From NCBI GenBank assembly GCA_029850515.1, contig JARCRW010000071.1, forward strand, positions 1 through 35,022: a stretch of DNA of 35,022 nt, given 5' to 3'. Within the stretch, counting starts at the first letter, position 1. Every line of letters begins with the position of its first letter. This document shows positions 24,705-32,957 of this stretch, piece after piece. A program made the position numbers and the translations under genes. The notes beneath the pieces were generated by a model. That model saw only the letters and a list, made by a program, of their open reading frames with translations. It searched no databases and was not told where the DNA came from. Origin of the DNA: Nitrosotalea sp. (GTDB lineage Archaea > Thermoproteota > Nitrososphaeria > Nitrososphaerales > Nitrosopumilaceae).

Positions 24705-26477
24705 TTATCGATTCAAGATCTTCAAGTATCTTCTATTTTTAACGTCTACAACACCTGTGTATAAGATTCTGATCTCAGGTAATGCAAGAAACGGTAAGAA
24801 AAGAGGTATTAGATGAGGGTTTTTAAATTTGCATCCAGTCTCGATTAGTTTAGAATCTATACTAGAGTATTCATCTAATGTTTTTTCAAAAGATAATGAA
24901 GAGATCAAGCCTGCAAGAGGTAATGAGAATTTACTTAGGATATTACCATTTTTAGCGACAAGCACACCACCTTGCATTTTAGTCAGAGTATTTGCAACAA
25001 AGGCCATGTCTTTTTCATTTGAGCCTATAATTATCATATCATTTTCATGAAAGCTTTGTGTGCACCCAAATGCCCCTACATCAGCACCAAAATTTCTTAA
25101 AAATGCCACAGATTTTTTTCCGGTACCATATGTTCTATCAATGGCTGCTACCTTCCACACATCTTTATCGTGTGATGCCATCACATTACCACCTCTTACC
25201 TGAAGTTCTTCCTGATCCATTTTTGTTATTATTTCAGTATCAAGCCTGATGACCAATGCTTGAGCTGTGTTCTCCTTGCACGGTATAACAAAGTCTTTTT
25301 CTCCAAACTTTATTCCTGTCTTCATAGTTCTTCTCATCCAGTCAGGGATTATGGTCTTGGGTGTGTCTACTACAAGACTGTTGTGAGATACCATCAGTTT
25401 TCCTCCTACAAAGACCTTGTTTGGTTTGATCTTTTCCAGATCGTCAAAGACCAGAATATCAGCTAACTTGCCTGGCGCTATTGCACCAAGATCCTTGCTC
25501 ATTCCATAATACTCAAAGGAATTCCGTGATGCAATAGTTATGGCATCTATTGGATCCATGCCAATAGAGATAGATTTTCTTATGCAATGATCAATCATGC
25601 CATAATCTACAATATCTTTTGGGTTAACCCCGTCGGTACAGAACATCAGTCTATCAAGATATGTTTTATGAGACAACATACTAGGCAGGATTTTATCCAG
25701 GTCTCGTCTGATAGAACCTTCTCTCATCATGACCCACATTCCAAGTCTGAGTCGTTCTAGGACTTGATCATAATCAATTGGTTCATGACATGAGAGAATT
25801 CCAGAAGCTATGTATGCATTTAGTTTTTTATCACTTGCACCAGCTGTATGACCATTTATGATGCCATTATTTTTTAAAACATTGGATATACTTTTCATAG
25901 TATTAGGATCTCGTGTTGTGACTTTGGTCCAAGAAAATACTTCGCCCAATCCAACCACGTTTTCAATATCTAGTCCCTTGATCTCTTCTTTTTTGGTCAA
26001 TGTTCTTGCGTGACTGAATTTTCTATCAACAGGCAGCCCTCCAGGAATTACATGATAGACTCGGATTGGAAGATGCTGTGTCATTTTAACAAATTCCTTG
26101 AATCCCCTGTAACCGCAAACACTTACAATGTCAATCGGATCTGCAAACAAAGTAGTAGTACCTGACAAAAGTGATTTTTTTGCAAATTCTGATGGAAGCA
26201 CATATTGATCTATGTGTATATGAGGATCTACAAATCCTGGTGTGATGTATCTATTCTGTAGATCAATGACGCCAGTTTTTTCTCCAACTGTGTGAGATGC
26301 ATCCTTTCCTACATATGCAATTCTGTCTTTTTTTATTGCCACATGAATTTGAGGTATAATTTCCCTTGAGAATACATTAACCAGCCTACAGTTTTTCAAG
26401 ACAACATCTGCCTTGCTTTCGCCCATTGCAACTGCATTAAGCGATGAAATCATGGAGGCGAGTGAGCTGGCCTTCAT
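24705..26477 (-). CDS. ade: Adenine deaminase
   Basis: Amidohydrolase-superfamily enzyme that deaminates adenine to hypoxanthine, feeding purine salvage toward IMP and guanine nucleotides. It has 590 aa, the usual length of the AdeC type. Metal-site motifs are VDPHIHIDQY (His-x-His), INGHTAGASD, LSCHEPIDYDQV and FCTDGVNPKDIVDYG. A C-terminal domain has RNFGADVGAFGCTQSFHEND. The ATG start at 26477 is supported by a TATA-like box at 26499-26507; ATG 26453 is an alternative. It is divergent from the ribosomal genes and lies 44 nt upstream of the thermosome start. Confidence 0.95.
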   Translation of the reverse strand: MKASSLASMISSLNAVAMGESKADVVLKNCRLVNVFSREIIPQIHVAIKKDRIAYVGKDASHTVGEKTGVIDLQNRYITPGFVDPHIHIDQYVLPSEFAKKSLLSGTTTLFADPIDIVSVCGYRGFKEFVKMTQHLPIRVYHVIPGGLPVDRKFSHARTLTKKEEIKGLDIENVVGLGEVFSWTKVTTRDPNTMKSISNVLKNNGIINGHTAGASDKKLNAYIASGILSCHEPIDYDQVLERLRLGMWVMMREGSIRRDLDKILPSMLSHKTYLDRLMFCTDGVNPKDIVDYGMIDHCIRKSISIGMDPIDAITIASRNSFEYYGMSKDLGAIAPGKLADILVFDDLEKIKPNKVFVGGKLMVSHNSLVVDTPKTIIPDWMRRTMKTGIKFGEKDFVIPCKENTAQALVIRLDTEIITKMDQEELQVRGGNVMASHDKDVWKVAAIDRTYGTGKKSVAFLRNFGADVGAFGCTQSFHENDMIIIGSNEKDMAFVANTLTKMQGGVLVAKNGNILSKFSLPLAGLISSLSFEKTLDEYSSIDSKLIETGCKFKNPHLIPLFLPFLALPEIRILYTGVVDVKNRRYLKILNR

Positions 26478-26498
26478 AGAGATGATTTAATCTATGAT

Positions 26499-26507
26499 CT
26501 ATTAAAG
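26499..26507 (-). promoter_or_regulatory. TATA-like element of adenine deaminase
   Basis: CTTTAATAG on the minus strand, 22-30 nt upstream of the ATG at 26477, in the 66-nt divergent region shared with the eL42 promoter. Confidence 0.4.
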
Positions 26508-26512
26508 CGATG

Positions 26513-26520
26513 TTTAAATT
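26513..26520 (+). promoter_or_regulatory. TATA-like promoter of the eL42-eS27 operon
   Basis: TTTAAATT, 24-31 nt upstream of the first ATG at 26544, consistent with transcription starting next to the start codon. Confidence 0.45.
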
Positions 26521-26543
26521 ACGGTCAACGTAGCTCATTTTTT

Positions 26544-26822
26544 ATGAACATGCCGAAGGAGATCAATAGGTATTGTCCCAAGTGTAAGAAACATACGTTA
26601 CACAAGGTCTCCATATACAAGGCAGGAAAGAGAAGAGGTTCCGCTATAGGTGAAAGAAGACATGCTGAAGATAAGAAAGGTTATGGCGGTCAGAAATTTC
26701 CAAAGTTAGCCAAGCCAGCAAAGACCACTAAAAAGATTACGCCTATCATGACATGCCCAGAATGCAAGAAGAAGTGGAATGTATCTGGAATAAGACTGAG
26801 AAAATTGGAGTTAGTTGCATAA
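26544..26822 (+). CDS. rpl44e: Large ribosomal subunit protein eL42 (L44e)
   Basis: Archaeal/eukaryotic-type 50S protein located near the E site. It has 92 aa and a zinc ribbon built from NRYCPKCKKHTLHKV at the N-terminus and MTCPECKKKWN near the C-terminus. In between is a very basic segment (KAGKRRGSAIGERRHAEDKK), including the region around GGQKFPKLAKPAKTTKK typical of the family. Two in-frame ATGs (26544, 26550) are both possible starts; homologues usually begin MPKEINRYC. The stop shares a base with the eS27 start (TAATG). Confidence 0.96.
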   Translation: MNMPKEINRYCPKCKKHTLHKVSIYKAGKRRGSAIGERRHAEDKKGYGGQKFPKLAKPAKTTKKITPIMTCPECKKKWNVSGIRLRKLELVA

Positions 26823-27019
26823 TGAAAAGAGCTCATATTTGGATACCAAAACCAGGAAGTAAATTCCAGAGAGTACAGTGCAAAGAGTGTGGAGAAGAGA
26901 GTGTTGTTTATTCACATGTTTCGTCAGTAGTTACGTGTAAGGCATGTGGTAACACTTTAGCAGAACCAACTGGTTCCATCGCAAAAATAAATGGAAAAAT
27001 TTTAGGTAGCACAGATTAA
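26822..27019 (+). CDS. rps27e: Small ribosomal subunit protein eS27
   Basis: 30S protein of 65 aa with a C4 zinc finger (QCKECGEESVVYSH...VTCKACGNTLAEPTG). The start is the ATG at 26822, giving MKRAHIWIPKPGSKFQ; open frame further upstream overlaps eL42 and is not coding. It is translationally coupled to eL42 through TAATG. The last 18 nt overlap the 3' end of cobY on the opposite strand. Confidence 0.95.
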   Translation: MKRAHIWIPKPGSKFQRVQCKECGEESVVYSHVSSVVTCKACGNTLAEPTGSIAKINGKILGSTD

Positions 27020-27586
27020 ATCATAATCTTTCTTTGTATTCAGGTTGGTAGCTATTCTTTTATCATCAAGAACAACGTAAGATTCTTTCACAGTTTGTAT
27101 GTTGTTTATCTGTTTAGGATCGACTATAGAAATTCCAGTATAGGCACATTCTTCATCACCATATTTAACAAGAAATTCCGCTTCCAATCCAAGAGATTGA
27201 AGAAAATTTTTTCGTATCAATATGCTTGTCCACACATTTTTTTCATTTACCAGTTTTACAATTTTTTTAATTATCTCAGAATCTAAAAGAGGCATGTCTC
27301 CAGAAGTTACAAAGATCTGTTCTTTGAACTTTGACAGAGATTCTCCTAGATCATTGACATATCCATTTCCATTTGTTTCTAGTATGTCAAAACCCAGACT
27401 AGAAACAAACTCACGAGTCCTTGGAGCATTATTACTTGTAACACATACTATATTAGAAAATATTTCTGAATTTTCTAAAGCATTTAGAACGTGCTCTATC
27501 AATGGTTTTTTGTATAGTAAAAGTAGTTTTTCCTCAGAGGATTTCATTCTAGTACCCTTGCCTCCACACATAACTAGTCCTATCAT
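27002..27586 (-). CDS. cobY: Adenosylcobinamide-phosphate guanylyltransferase (CobY type)
   Basis: Archaeal, non-homologous replacement for the CobU guanylyltransferase. It activates adenosylcobinamide phosphate with GTP. It is a 194-aa nucleotidyltransferase fold with the N-terminal GTP-binding loop MCGGKGTRM, the NGNGYVNDLGESL block and the metal-site TSGDMPLLD. Last gene of the cobalamin operon. The ATG overlaps the cobS stop (ATGA). Its product is the GDP-cobinamide used by CobS encoded immediately upstream. Confidence 0.9.
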   Translation of the reverse strand: MIGLVMCGGKGTRMKSSEEKLLLLYKKPLIEHVLNALENSEIFSNIVCVTSNNAPRTREFVSSLGFDILETNGNGYVNDLGESLSKFKEQIFVTSGDMPLLDSEIIKKIVKLVNEKNVWTSILIRKNFLQSLGLEAEFLVKYGDEECAYTGISIVDPKQINNIQTVKESYVVLDDKRIATNLNTKKDYDLICAT

Positions 27587-28308
27587 ACTGATGCAAAAAT
27601 CAATAGTGATGCCAATCTTACCAGCTCATTGCTTGCACCAAATACATCACCTGAAATTCCTCCAAAGCTCCTGTTTGCAATGACAAGTAATAGAAAAGAT
27701 AATCCTACACAGGATATTACTACAAATACGCCTGTAATTCCTGCCAAAATTACAACTGGCGTTATTGCCAATAGTGCAGCTACAGCAAGTTTTCGTGGAT
27801 CCTTCATAGATTGAGTAAATGGGGAACTGAGTCCTTGCCAAGCTGAAAGACCGCGGTTTGCCTGTATTACCATGGATAGTTTAGCCATGAGTTCACTTAG
27901 CAGTATTGCCTCAAACAATGCAAAACCCTTGATCATGGAGATAGCTAGTATCATGCCTACGGCATATAGAACAACTGTCATTACTCCTGCAGAACCAACT
28001 GCTGGGTCTCTCATTGCTTGGAGTTTTTTTTCTTTTGTTCCCTTTGCCATAATTCCATCTGCAAAATCACAAAGTGCATCGGTATGATGTATCCCGGTGA
28101 TTATAGCAAGGGCACCAGTTAAGATCAAGCCAGTAATCAAGGGTTGTAGAAACAACGATAGTCCATAACCTGATGCACCAATAATTAGGCCAATCAAAGC
28201 TCCCGCAACTGGAAAAAGATACATGTTCTTTGCTACAGTTTCTAGTTCGCTATTCTTAGAAGGGATAATGGTTAGAAACGATACTACTGATGATATTCCC
28301 TTAAACAT
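27583..28308 (-). CDS. cobS: Adenosylcobinamide-GDP ribazoletransferase (cobalamin synthase)
   Basis: Integral membrane enzyme that joins GDP-cobinamide to alpha-ribazole (phosphate), closing the nucleotide loop of B12. It has 241 aa with about six hydrophobic segments. The signature HHTDALCDFADGIMAKGTKEKKLQAM...DPAVGSAGV (about residues 73-107) contains the conserved acidic residues. Near the C-terminus is RSFGGISGDVFGASNE, another family block. The ATG shares bases with the cbiB stop (TAATG). Confidence 0.95.
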   Translation of the reverse strand: MFKGISSVVSFLTIIPSKNSELETVAKNMYLFPVAGALIGLIIGASGYGLSLFLQPLITGLILTGALAIITGIHHTDALCDFADGIMAKGTKEKKLQAMRDPAVGSAGVMTVVLYAVGMILAISMIKGFALFEAILLSELMAKLSMVIQANRGLSAWQGLSSPFTQSMKDPRKLAVAALLAITPVVILAGITGVFVVISCVGLSFLLLVIANRSFGGISGDVFGASNELVRLASLLIFASV

Positions 28309-29294
28309 TAAACCACCAAACCAAGATATGACAAAAGCAAAATCATAGGAATTGTAAAAAATAAAACGAACAATATTGTAGTTACCTTCATTATAGAAAT
28401 CGCAGCTCTGAAATGTCTTTCAGTTATCTCAGAATTGCCATCTCCTAATACATAATGTTCCATCTTTTCAAATTTTATTCCAAGTGCACCAGCCAGAGTA
28501 GCCATTGGATAACCAGCGTTTGGACTTTCAGTCTTTGGACCATCTCTTTTCATAATATAGATTGAGTGTTTCCAATCTTCCTTTAGTACAATACAGGAAA
28601 ATATCATTACAAGACTTGTGAGTCTAGAGGGAAGAAAATTAAGTATTTTGTCACAGTTTGCAGTAAACCAGCCTATGTTTCTAAATATTTCCGTTTTGTA
28701 TCCTATCATAGAGTCTGCAGTGTTTACAGTTCTATAGACAAATGCACCAATCAAACCAAAAATTGAAAAATAGAAGAGTGGACCGGTTATTCCATCAACA
28801 ATGTTTTCGCTAATGCTTTCAAGTGTTGCAGAAATTACATGTTGTTTATCTAAATTCTTGGTATCACGCTTTACTATCATGGAAAGTTGTACTCTGGCAC
28901 CATCCAGATCATTTTTAGATATAGAACTCATAATTTTTGAGGCATGCTCTTCCATTCCTTTTATTGCAATAGTAGTCTTTAGAAGAATTCCTACTAGGAC
29001 TATGCTTGCACCCATGAACAGAATTTTATAAAGTCCATTTGAATCAAGATTTTCTATATACTTCAACGAATATGATAATGAGGTAATTAAAATTGACACC
29101 ATTGTTATCAACAAAACAAGAAGAAAAACTCCATTAATTTTATCAGTTATCGGATTTTGCGATTTTACGTACGGTATAGATTTGCCAATTAATTTTCCCA
29201 TCCAAACAGTTGGATGATATCTATTTTTTGGATCTCCAAAAATAAGATCAAGTGCCAGTGCAAACATAACTGCAATTATTGGTATTAGAATCAA
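28308..29294 (-). CDS. cbiB: Adenosylcobinamide-phosphate synthase (CbiB/CobD)
   Basis: Membrane protein that attaches the aminopropanol arm to adenosylcobyric acid. Hydrophobic segments lie near the N-terminus, around residues 60-120, around 170-190 and at the very C-terminus. Family blocks include DLIFGDPKNRYHPTVWMGK near the start, SKNDLDGARVQLSMIVKRDT, ATLESISENIVDGITGPLFY and ESPNAGYPMATLAGALG. I placed the start at TTG 29294, overlapping the cobQ stop as TTGA and giving about 328 aa, a normal length. The open frame runs further upstream to 29396, but those codons lie inside cobQ and read as hydrophilic non-family sequence. Confidence 0.93.
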   Translation of the reverse strand: MILIPIIAVMFALALDLIFGDPKNRYHPTVWMGKLIGKSIPYVKSQNPITDKINGVFLLVLLITMVSILITSLSYSLKYIENLDSNGLYKILFMGASIVLVGILLKTTIAIKGMEEHASKIMSSISKNDLDGARVQLSMIVKRDTKNLDKQHVISATLESISENIVDGITGPLFYFSIFGLIGAFVYRTVNTADSMIGYKTEIFRNIGWFTANCDKILNFLPSRLTSLVMIFSCIVLKEDWKHSIYIMKRDGPKTESPNAGYPMATLAGALGIKFEKMEHYVLGDGNSEITERHFRAAISIMKVTTILFVLFFTIPMILLLSYLGLVV

Positions 29295-30136
29295 TTTAAC
29301 ATACCTCGTATCTTTTTCATATCCAGATTTTTTTTCACAGTTAAAGCCAGATGATTGATTTCTTTGTCCAGTGTTTTGAGATATTTTTTTGTCCATGAGA
29401 CTTGTTTTGGGTTTGCGTGCAAAGAATCCTCATCCGGAATATCAAACTCAATTAGAGGAATTGTACCAATTACAGGTTTCATGGTTTTCTTTTTCAATAT
29501 AGAATAACTTGGATATAGTATGGTAATATCTCCTCTAAACTTGTTTATGACAAACCCTTTGACAAGTTTTTGATGCTTTTTATCAAGAAGTGATAAAGTT
29601 CCTATAAGGCTAGCAAAACTTCCACCCTTATCTATGTCAGTTACCAAAATTACTGGTGATTTGCAATACTCTGCCATTCTCATATTAGCAATGTCGTATC
29701 GTTGCAAGTTTATCTCTGACGGGGATCCTGCTCCTTCCAGCATTACAATATCATTTGTTTTTATCAATTGGTCAAGTGCATTCTTTGATTCTACAAGTCC
29801 TGTTGAGAGTACAAATTTTTTGTAATAATCTCTAGCATGCATTTTGCCATGTGATACACCATTTACAAAAATTTCACTTTTATAATTTCCAAGAGGTTTT
29901 AATAGAATCGGATTCATTATTGGCATTACTTCTGTTCTTGCAGCCATTGCCTGAATGGCTTGTGCTCTTGATATCTCAAATCCTTTACCAACATAAGAAT
30001 AGGCAGACATGTTTTGAGACTTGAACGGAGCCACTCTATATCCCTCATCAGAGAAAATTCTGCAAAGTGCTGTAACTAGAGTTGTTTTCCCAGCTCCTGA
30101 GGCAGTACCCTGAATCATCAAAGTTTTTGCGGTCAT
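29291..30136 (-). CDS. cobQ: CobQ/CbiP-type cobyric acid synthase, ATPase domain only
   Basis: Amidates the side chains of adenosylcobyrinic acid a,c-diamide. Family-specific motifs are intact: P-loop GTASGAGKTTLVTAL, APFKSQNMS, RAQAIQAMAART, NPILLKP, LEGAGSPSEINL, VTDIDKGGSFASL and GFVINKFRGD. Full-length enzymes have about 480-510 aa, with a C-terminal class I glutaminase domain. This one ends at 281 aa, right after the interdomain helix KKNLDMKKIRGML. The next gene (cbiB) starts on the stop codon, so no glutaminase can follow. It is not a frameshift: downstream DNA codes for an intact CbiB. It may use free ammonia or a separate glutaminase. Confidence 0.88.
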   Translation of the reverse strand: MTAKTLMIQGTASGAGKTTLVTALCRIFSDEGYRVAPFKSQNMSAYSYVGKGFEISRAQAIQAMAARTEVMPIMNPILLKPLGNYKSEIFVNGVSHGKMHARDYYKKFVLSTGLVESKNALDQLIKTNDIVMLEGAGSPSEINLQRYDIANMRMAEYCKSPVILVTDIDKGGSFASLIGTLSLLDKKHQKLVKGFVINKFRGDITILYPSYSILKKKTMKPVIGTIPLIEFDIPDEDSLHANPKQVSWTKKYLKTLDKEINHLALTVKKNLDMKKIRGMLN

Positions 30137-31209
30137 GATTCTTGTAATGCCTCAATTAGGTGAAGATTTTCTTTGTGGGTTCGAACCGCAATTCTTATGA
30201 AGTCATTATTCAATCCTCGAAATGTACTACAATCTCTTATGAGAATGTTCCTTTTTAGTAATCTATTTTGAATTTGGTTTGATTTTATTTTAGATTTTAT
30301 CAGAATAAAGTTTGTATCGGAATTGTAACAAGTAAAACCCTTTATCTTCGATATAGAGTCTATAAGAAATTTTGATTCTTTTCGAATAATATTCAGAGTC
30401 TTTGGCAAATGTGACTTGTCAGATAATGCCTTTATGGATGATTGTTGTGCAATCCCACTAACATTCCATGGAATCTTTATTTTTTGTAGGATTTCAATTA
30501 TTTTTTTATTGCCAAGTCCATACCCAATTCTCAATCCTGCCAATCCAAACGACTTTGTCAAGGATCTGAGTATGAAAAGATTATCAAACTCTTTCATATG
30601 AGAGATAACACTCTCATTACCATCAGGAACTAATTCAATAAAGCATTCATCAAGAAAAACCATTGCAGATTTATCATATGCTGATTCTATAATCTTTAAC
30701 ATGTTTTTTTTCTTTATGAGTACACCTGTAGGATTATTTGGGTTGCATAGGAAAACACAATTTTTCTTTGAAATTACATCTTGAAATTTTGATAAGTTTT
30801 TGTTTAGATTCATTGTTTTGAAGAAATAGATTGTAGCGCCATTTAATTTTGCAGCGGATTCATATTCACTAAATGTAGGAATTGGAATCAACACTTTTTG
30901 CTTTCGTAAAAATGCAGCACAAAAATTATAGATTATTTCCGTAGCCCCATTTCCCACTATAATCTGACTTGTTGGAACTCCAGTATATTTTTGAAGGTGA
31001 ATTCTTAGATTGTTGGAGTTAGGATCTGGATAGATAGAAACATGGGAGATATTTTTGAAAACATTTTTGACTTTTGGTGGAAACCCGAGAGGATTAACAT
31101 TCGAACTAAAATCTAATAGTCTCAAGTTATGTTTTAGGCCATTTGAAAACATACCTCCATGAGCAGCCACTTTATGATTTGCTATGGCCTTTTCTACTCT
31201 AATCCGCAT
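30133..31209 (-). CDS. cobD: Threonine-phosphate decarboxylase-like PLP enzyme (CobD, Salmonella nomenclature)
   Basis: Class I/II aminotransferase-fold enzyme, close to HisC. In the cobalamin operon it most likely decarboxylates L-threonine phosphate to aminopropanol phosphate for CbiB. It has about 358 aa. The N-terminal AAHGGMFSNG and LDFSSNVNPLGFP are typical of CobD rather than HisC. PLP motifs are GNGATEIIY, CNPNNPTG, FLDECFIEL and the Schiff-base lysine in SLTKSFGLAGLRIGY. The C-terminal IRIAVRTHKEN is also family-like. I use the ATG at 31209; TTG at 31218 adds three residues. First gene of the five-gene B12 operon. A HisC paralogue role cannot be fully excluded, but hisC is already present in this window. 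Confidence 0.85.
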   Translation of the reverse strand: MRIRVEKAIANHKVAAHGGMFSNGLKHNLRLLDFSSNVNPLGFPPKVKNVFKNISHVSIYPDPNSNNLRIHLQKYTGVPTSQIIVGNGATEIIYNFCAAFLRKQKVLIPIPTFSEYESAAKLNGATIYFFKTMNLNKNLSKFQDVISKKNCVFLCNPNNPTGVLIKKKNMLKIIESAYDKSAMVFLDECFIELVPDGNESVISHMKEFDNLFILRSLTKSFGLAGLRIGYGLGNKKIIEILQKIKIPWNVSGIAQQSSIKALSDKSHLPKTLNIIRKESKFLIDSISKIKGFTCYNSDTNFILIKSKIKSNQIQNRLLKRNILIRDCSTFRGLNNDFIRIAVRTHKENLHLIEALQES

Positions 31210-31264
31210 ATTTTTCAAATACTAATAACAGTATTTAGTTGTGTTTTGCTTGTACTTCTAAAAG

Positions 31265-31274
31265 AATATTAATT
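31265..31274 (+). promoter_or_regulatory. TATA-like promoter of asd
   Basis: AATATTAATT, 21-30 nt upstream of the ATG at 31295. The spacing favours that ATG over the one at 31277, which would lie almost on top of the box. Confidence 0.45.
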
Positions 31275-31294
31275 GTATGAGGACTAATTTATTT

Positions 31295-32371
31295 ATGAAA
31301 CGTGTAGCCATTATTGGAGTTACTGGTGCAGTAGGACAGGAATTTGTCCTAGCTTTGAACAAACATCCATGGTTTGAGGTAAAACAAATAGCTGCATCTG
31401 AGCGATCAGCAAAGAAAAAGTTTGTAGATGCAATCAGAGATCCAAATAGTGGCATTTTGAAATGGCATTTACGAGAGCCGATCCCAGAATATGTGAAAAA
31501 TATGACAGTAGATGCTGTAGATGATATCAACCCAGAAAATTTTGATTTGATTTTTAGTTCAGTAGAAAGTGAAGCAGCAAGAGACATAGAAACAAAATTT
31601 GCGAAATATGTTCCGGTCATCAGCACTTCTGCGGCATATAGATACGAAGCAGATGTTCCCATTTTGATTCCCGGAATAAATGACGACCACATTGGATTAT
31701 TAGATATCCAAAGGAAGAATCGAGGTTGGAAAGGATTTGTAGCGCCATTACCAAATTGTACAACAACAGGACTAGCAATAACAATGAGACCGCTTTTAGA
31801 CCAGTTTGGTGCTCAAAAAATAATCATGACATCCATGCAAGCAATGTCAGGTGCAGGTAGATCACCTGGTGTTTCTGCACTAGATATTACAGATAACATA
31901 ATTCCATTCATACCAAAAGAAGAAGATAAAGTGAGACTAGAGACAGGCAAAATACTTGGAAAGTTCATAGATGGAAAAATTGATCCGGCAAAGATGAAAG
32001 TCAGTTGTACATGTACAAGAGTTCCAGTATTAGATGGTCATACCGAAACTGTCTTTGTTGAGACTGCTACTCATGTAGATCCAGAAACTGTCAAGAAAGC
32101 CATGCAAGACTTCTCAAACAATGTAAGCGTTATAGGATTACCTTCTGCTCCAAAAGAATACCTAATGGTTAATGATGATCCCACAAGACCACAACCAAGA
32201 CTAGACAGAGAGATTAATGATGGAATGACTACAGTAGTAGGAAGATTAAGAGAGGACACAGTATTTGATAATGGCATAAAGTATGTGTTGTTCTCACATA
32301 ATGAAAAAATGGGTTCCGCAAAAGGCGCAGTCTTGTTGGCAGAAATGCTATACAAGAAAGGTTACATTTAA
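31295..32371 (+). CDS. asd: Aspartate-semialdehyde dehydrogenase
   Basis: Reduces aspartyl phosphate to aspartate semialdehyde, the branch point to lysine, threonine and methionine. It has about 358 aa and is the archaeal/fungal-type enzyme. It has the NADP loop RVAIIGVTGAVGQEF, FSSVESEAARDIE, the active-site cysteine in LPNCTTTGLAI, MSGAGRSPGVSALD and the substrate-binding DGHTETVFVE. I chose the ATG at 31295 because the TATA-like box at 31265-31274 fits it; ATG 31277 adds six residues. In Sulfolobales the malonyl-CoA/succinyl-CoA reductase of the 3-hydroxypropionate/4-hydroxybutyrate cycle belongs to this family, so a carbon-fixation role is an alternative if the organism fixes CO2 that way. 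Confidence 0.9.
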   Translation: MKRVAIIGVTGAVGQEFVLALNKHPWFEVKQIAASERSAKKKFVDAIRDPNSGILKWHLREPIPEYVKNMTVDAVDDINPENFDLIFSSVESEAARDIETKFAKYVPVISTSAAYRYEADVPILIPGINDDHIGLLDIQRKNRGWKGFVAPLPNCTTTGLAITMRPLLDQFGAQKIIMTSMQAMSGAGRSPGVSALDITDNIIPFIPKEEDKVRLETGKILGKFIDGKIDPAKMKVSCTCTRVPVLDGHTETVFVETATHVDPETVKKAMQDFSNNVSVIGLPSAPKEYLMVNDDPTRPQPRLDREINDGMTTVVGRLREDTVFDNGIKYVLFSHNEKMGSAKGAVLLAEMLYKKGYI

Positions 32372-32446
32372 CAAATTATGGAATTATAGAAATTTTATAC
32401 TAACAACTTTAATAAGATCCATTTATTCACAATAATCTGTATTTTG

Positions 32447-32905
32447 ATGACAAAAGTTGATGATTTAGATATGATAATTTTATCAGAATTATCACAGGAC
32501 GCAAACATATCAGTTCCACGGATTTCAAAGAAGATTAATGTAAATTCATCGGTGGTATATAGCCGAATTAAGAGACTAGTCAAGAGAAAACTCATCGAGC
32601 GTTTTACAATAGTGGTAAATGATAGAGAATTAGGCTACACAGTAAAAGCACTCACTGGGATAAACATGGACTCTAAAATGAGAGATAATGTGATTGAAGA
32701 GTTAATGAAGATTCCAGAGGTAAGAGAAATTTCAGAGGTGACTGGAAGATTTGACATCATTGTAACCATGTATGCCAAAAACCTTGATGAGATGCATCGA
32801 TTAATATCTGAAAGACTGGGAAGAATTCAAGGAGTTCAGCGTTCTGAGAGTTTCATTGAAATGAAAAGGACTACAAAACCTATGCCTTACAAGCCAGCAA
32901 AATGA
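32447..32905 (+). CDS. Lrp/AsnC-family transcriptional regulator
   Basis: A 152-aa DNA-binding regulator of standard Lrp layout. The N-terminal winged helix-turn-helix (about residues 5-60) includes DDLDMIILSELSQDANIS and PRISKKINVNSSVVYSRIKR. A C-terminal RAM effector-binding domain (about 65-140) contains VREISEVTGRFDIIVTMYAKN. I chose the ATG at 32447 over the in-frame TTG three bases earlier. It lies 75 nt downstream of asd on the same strand. Such proteins often sense amino acids and control amino-acid genes, so asd, the his operon or itself are possible targets, but that is inference. No dyad is obvious in its own upstream region. Confidence 0.93.
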   Translation: MTKVDDLDMIILSELSQDANISVPRISKKINVNSSVVYSRIKRLVKRKLIERFTIVVNDRELGYTVKALTGINMDSKMRDNVIEELMKIPEVREISEVTGRFDIIVTMYAKNLDEMHRLISERLGRIQGVQRSESFIEMKRTTKPMPYKPAK

Positions 32906-32957
32906 TCGGCCTATTCAACCTATAAATAAGTAATAAGATCCAAATGGAAGTAAGAGT

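Noticed and set aside
26753-26821. Upstream extension of eS27
   Set aside because: It overlaps eL42 out of frame; the family protein begins at MKRAHIWIPKPG.
29295-29396. N-terminal extension of CbiB
   Set aside because: These codons lie inside cobQ in another frame and are hydrophilic. The TTG at 29294 overlaps the cobQ stop in the same way as other junctions in the operon.
31258-31692. 144-aa minus-strand open frame opposite asd
   Set aside because: It is a shadow of a well-conserved gene on the plus strand and has no recognisable domain.
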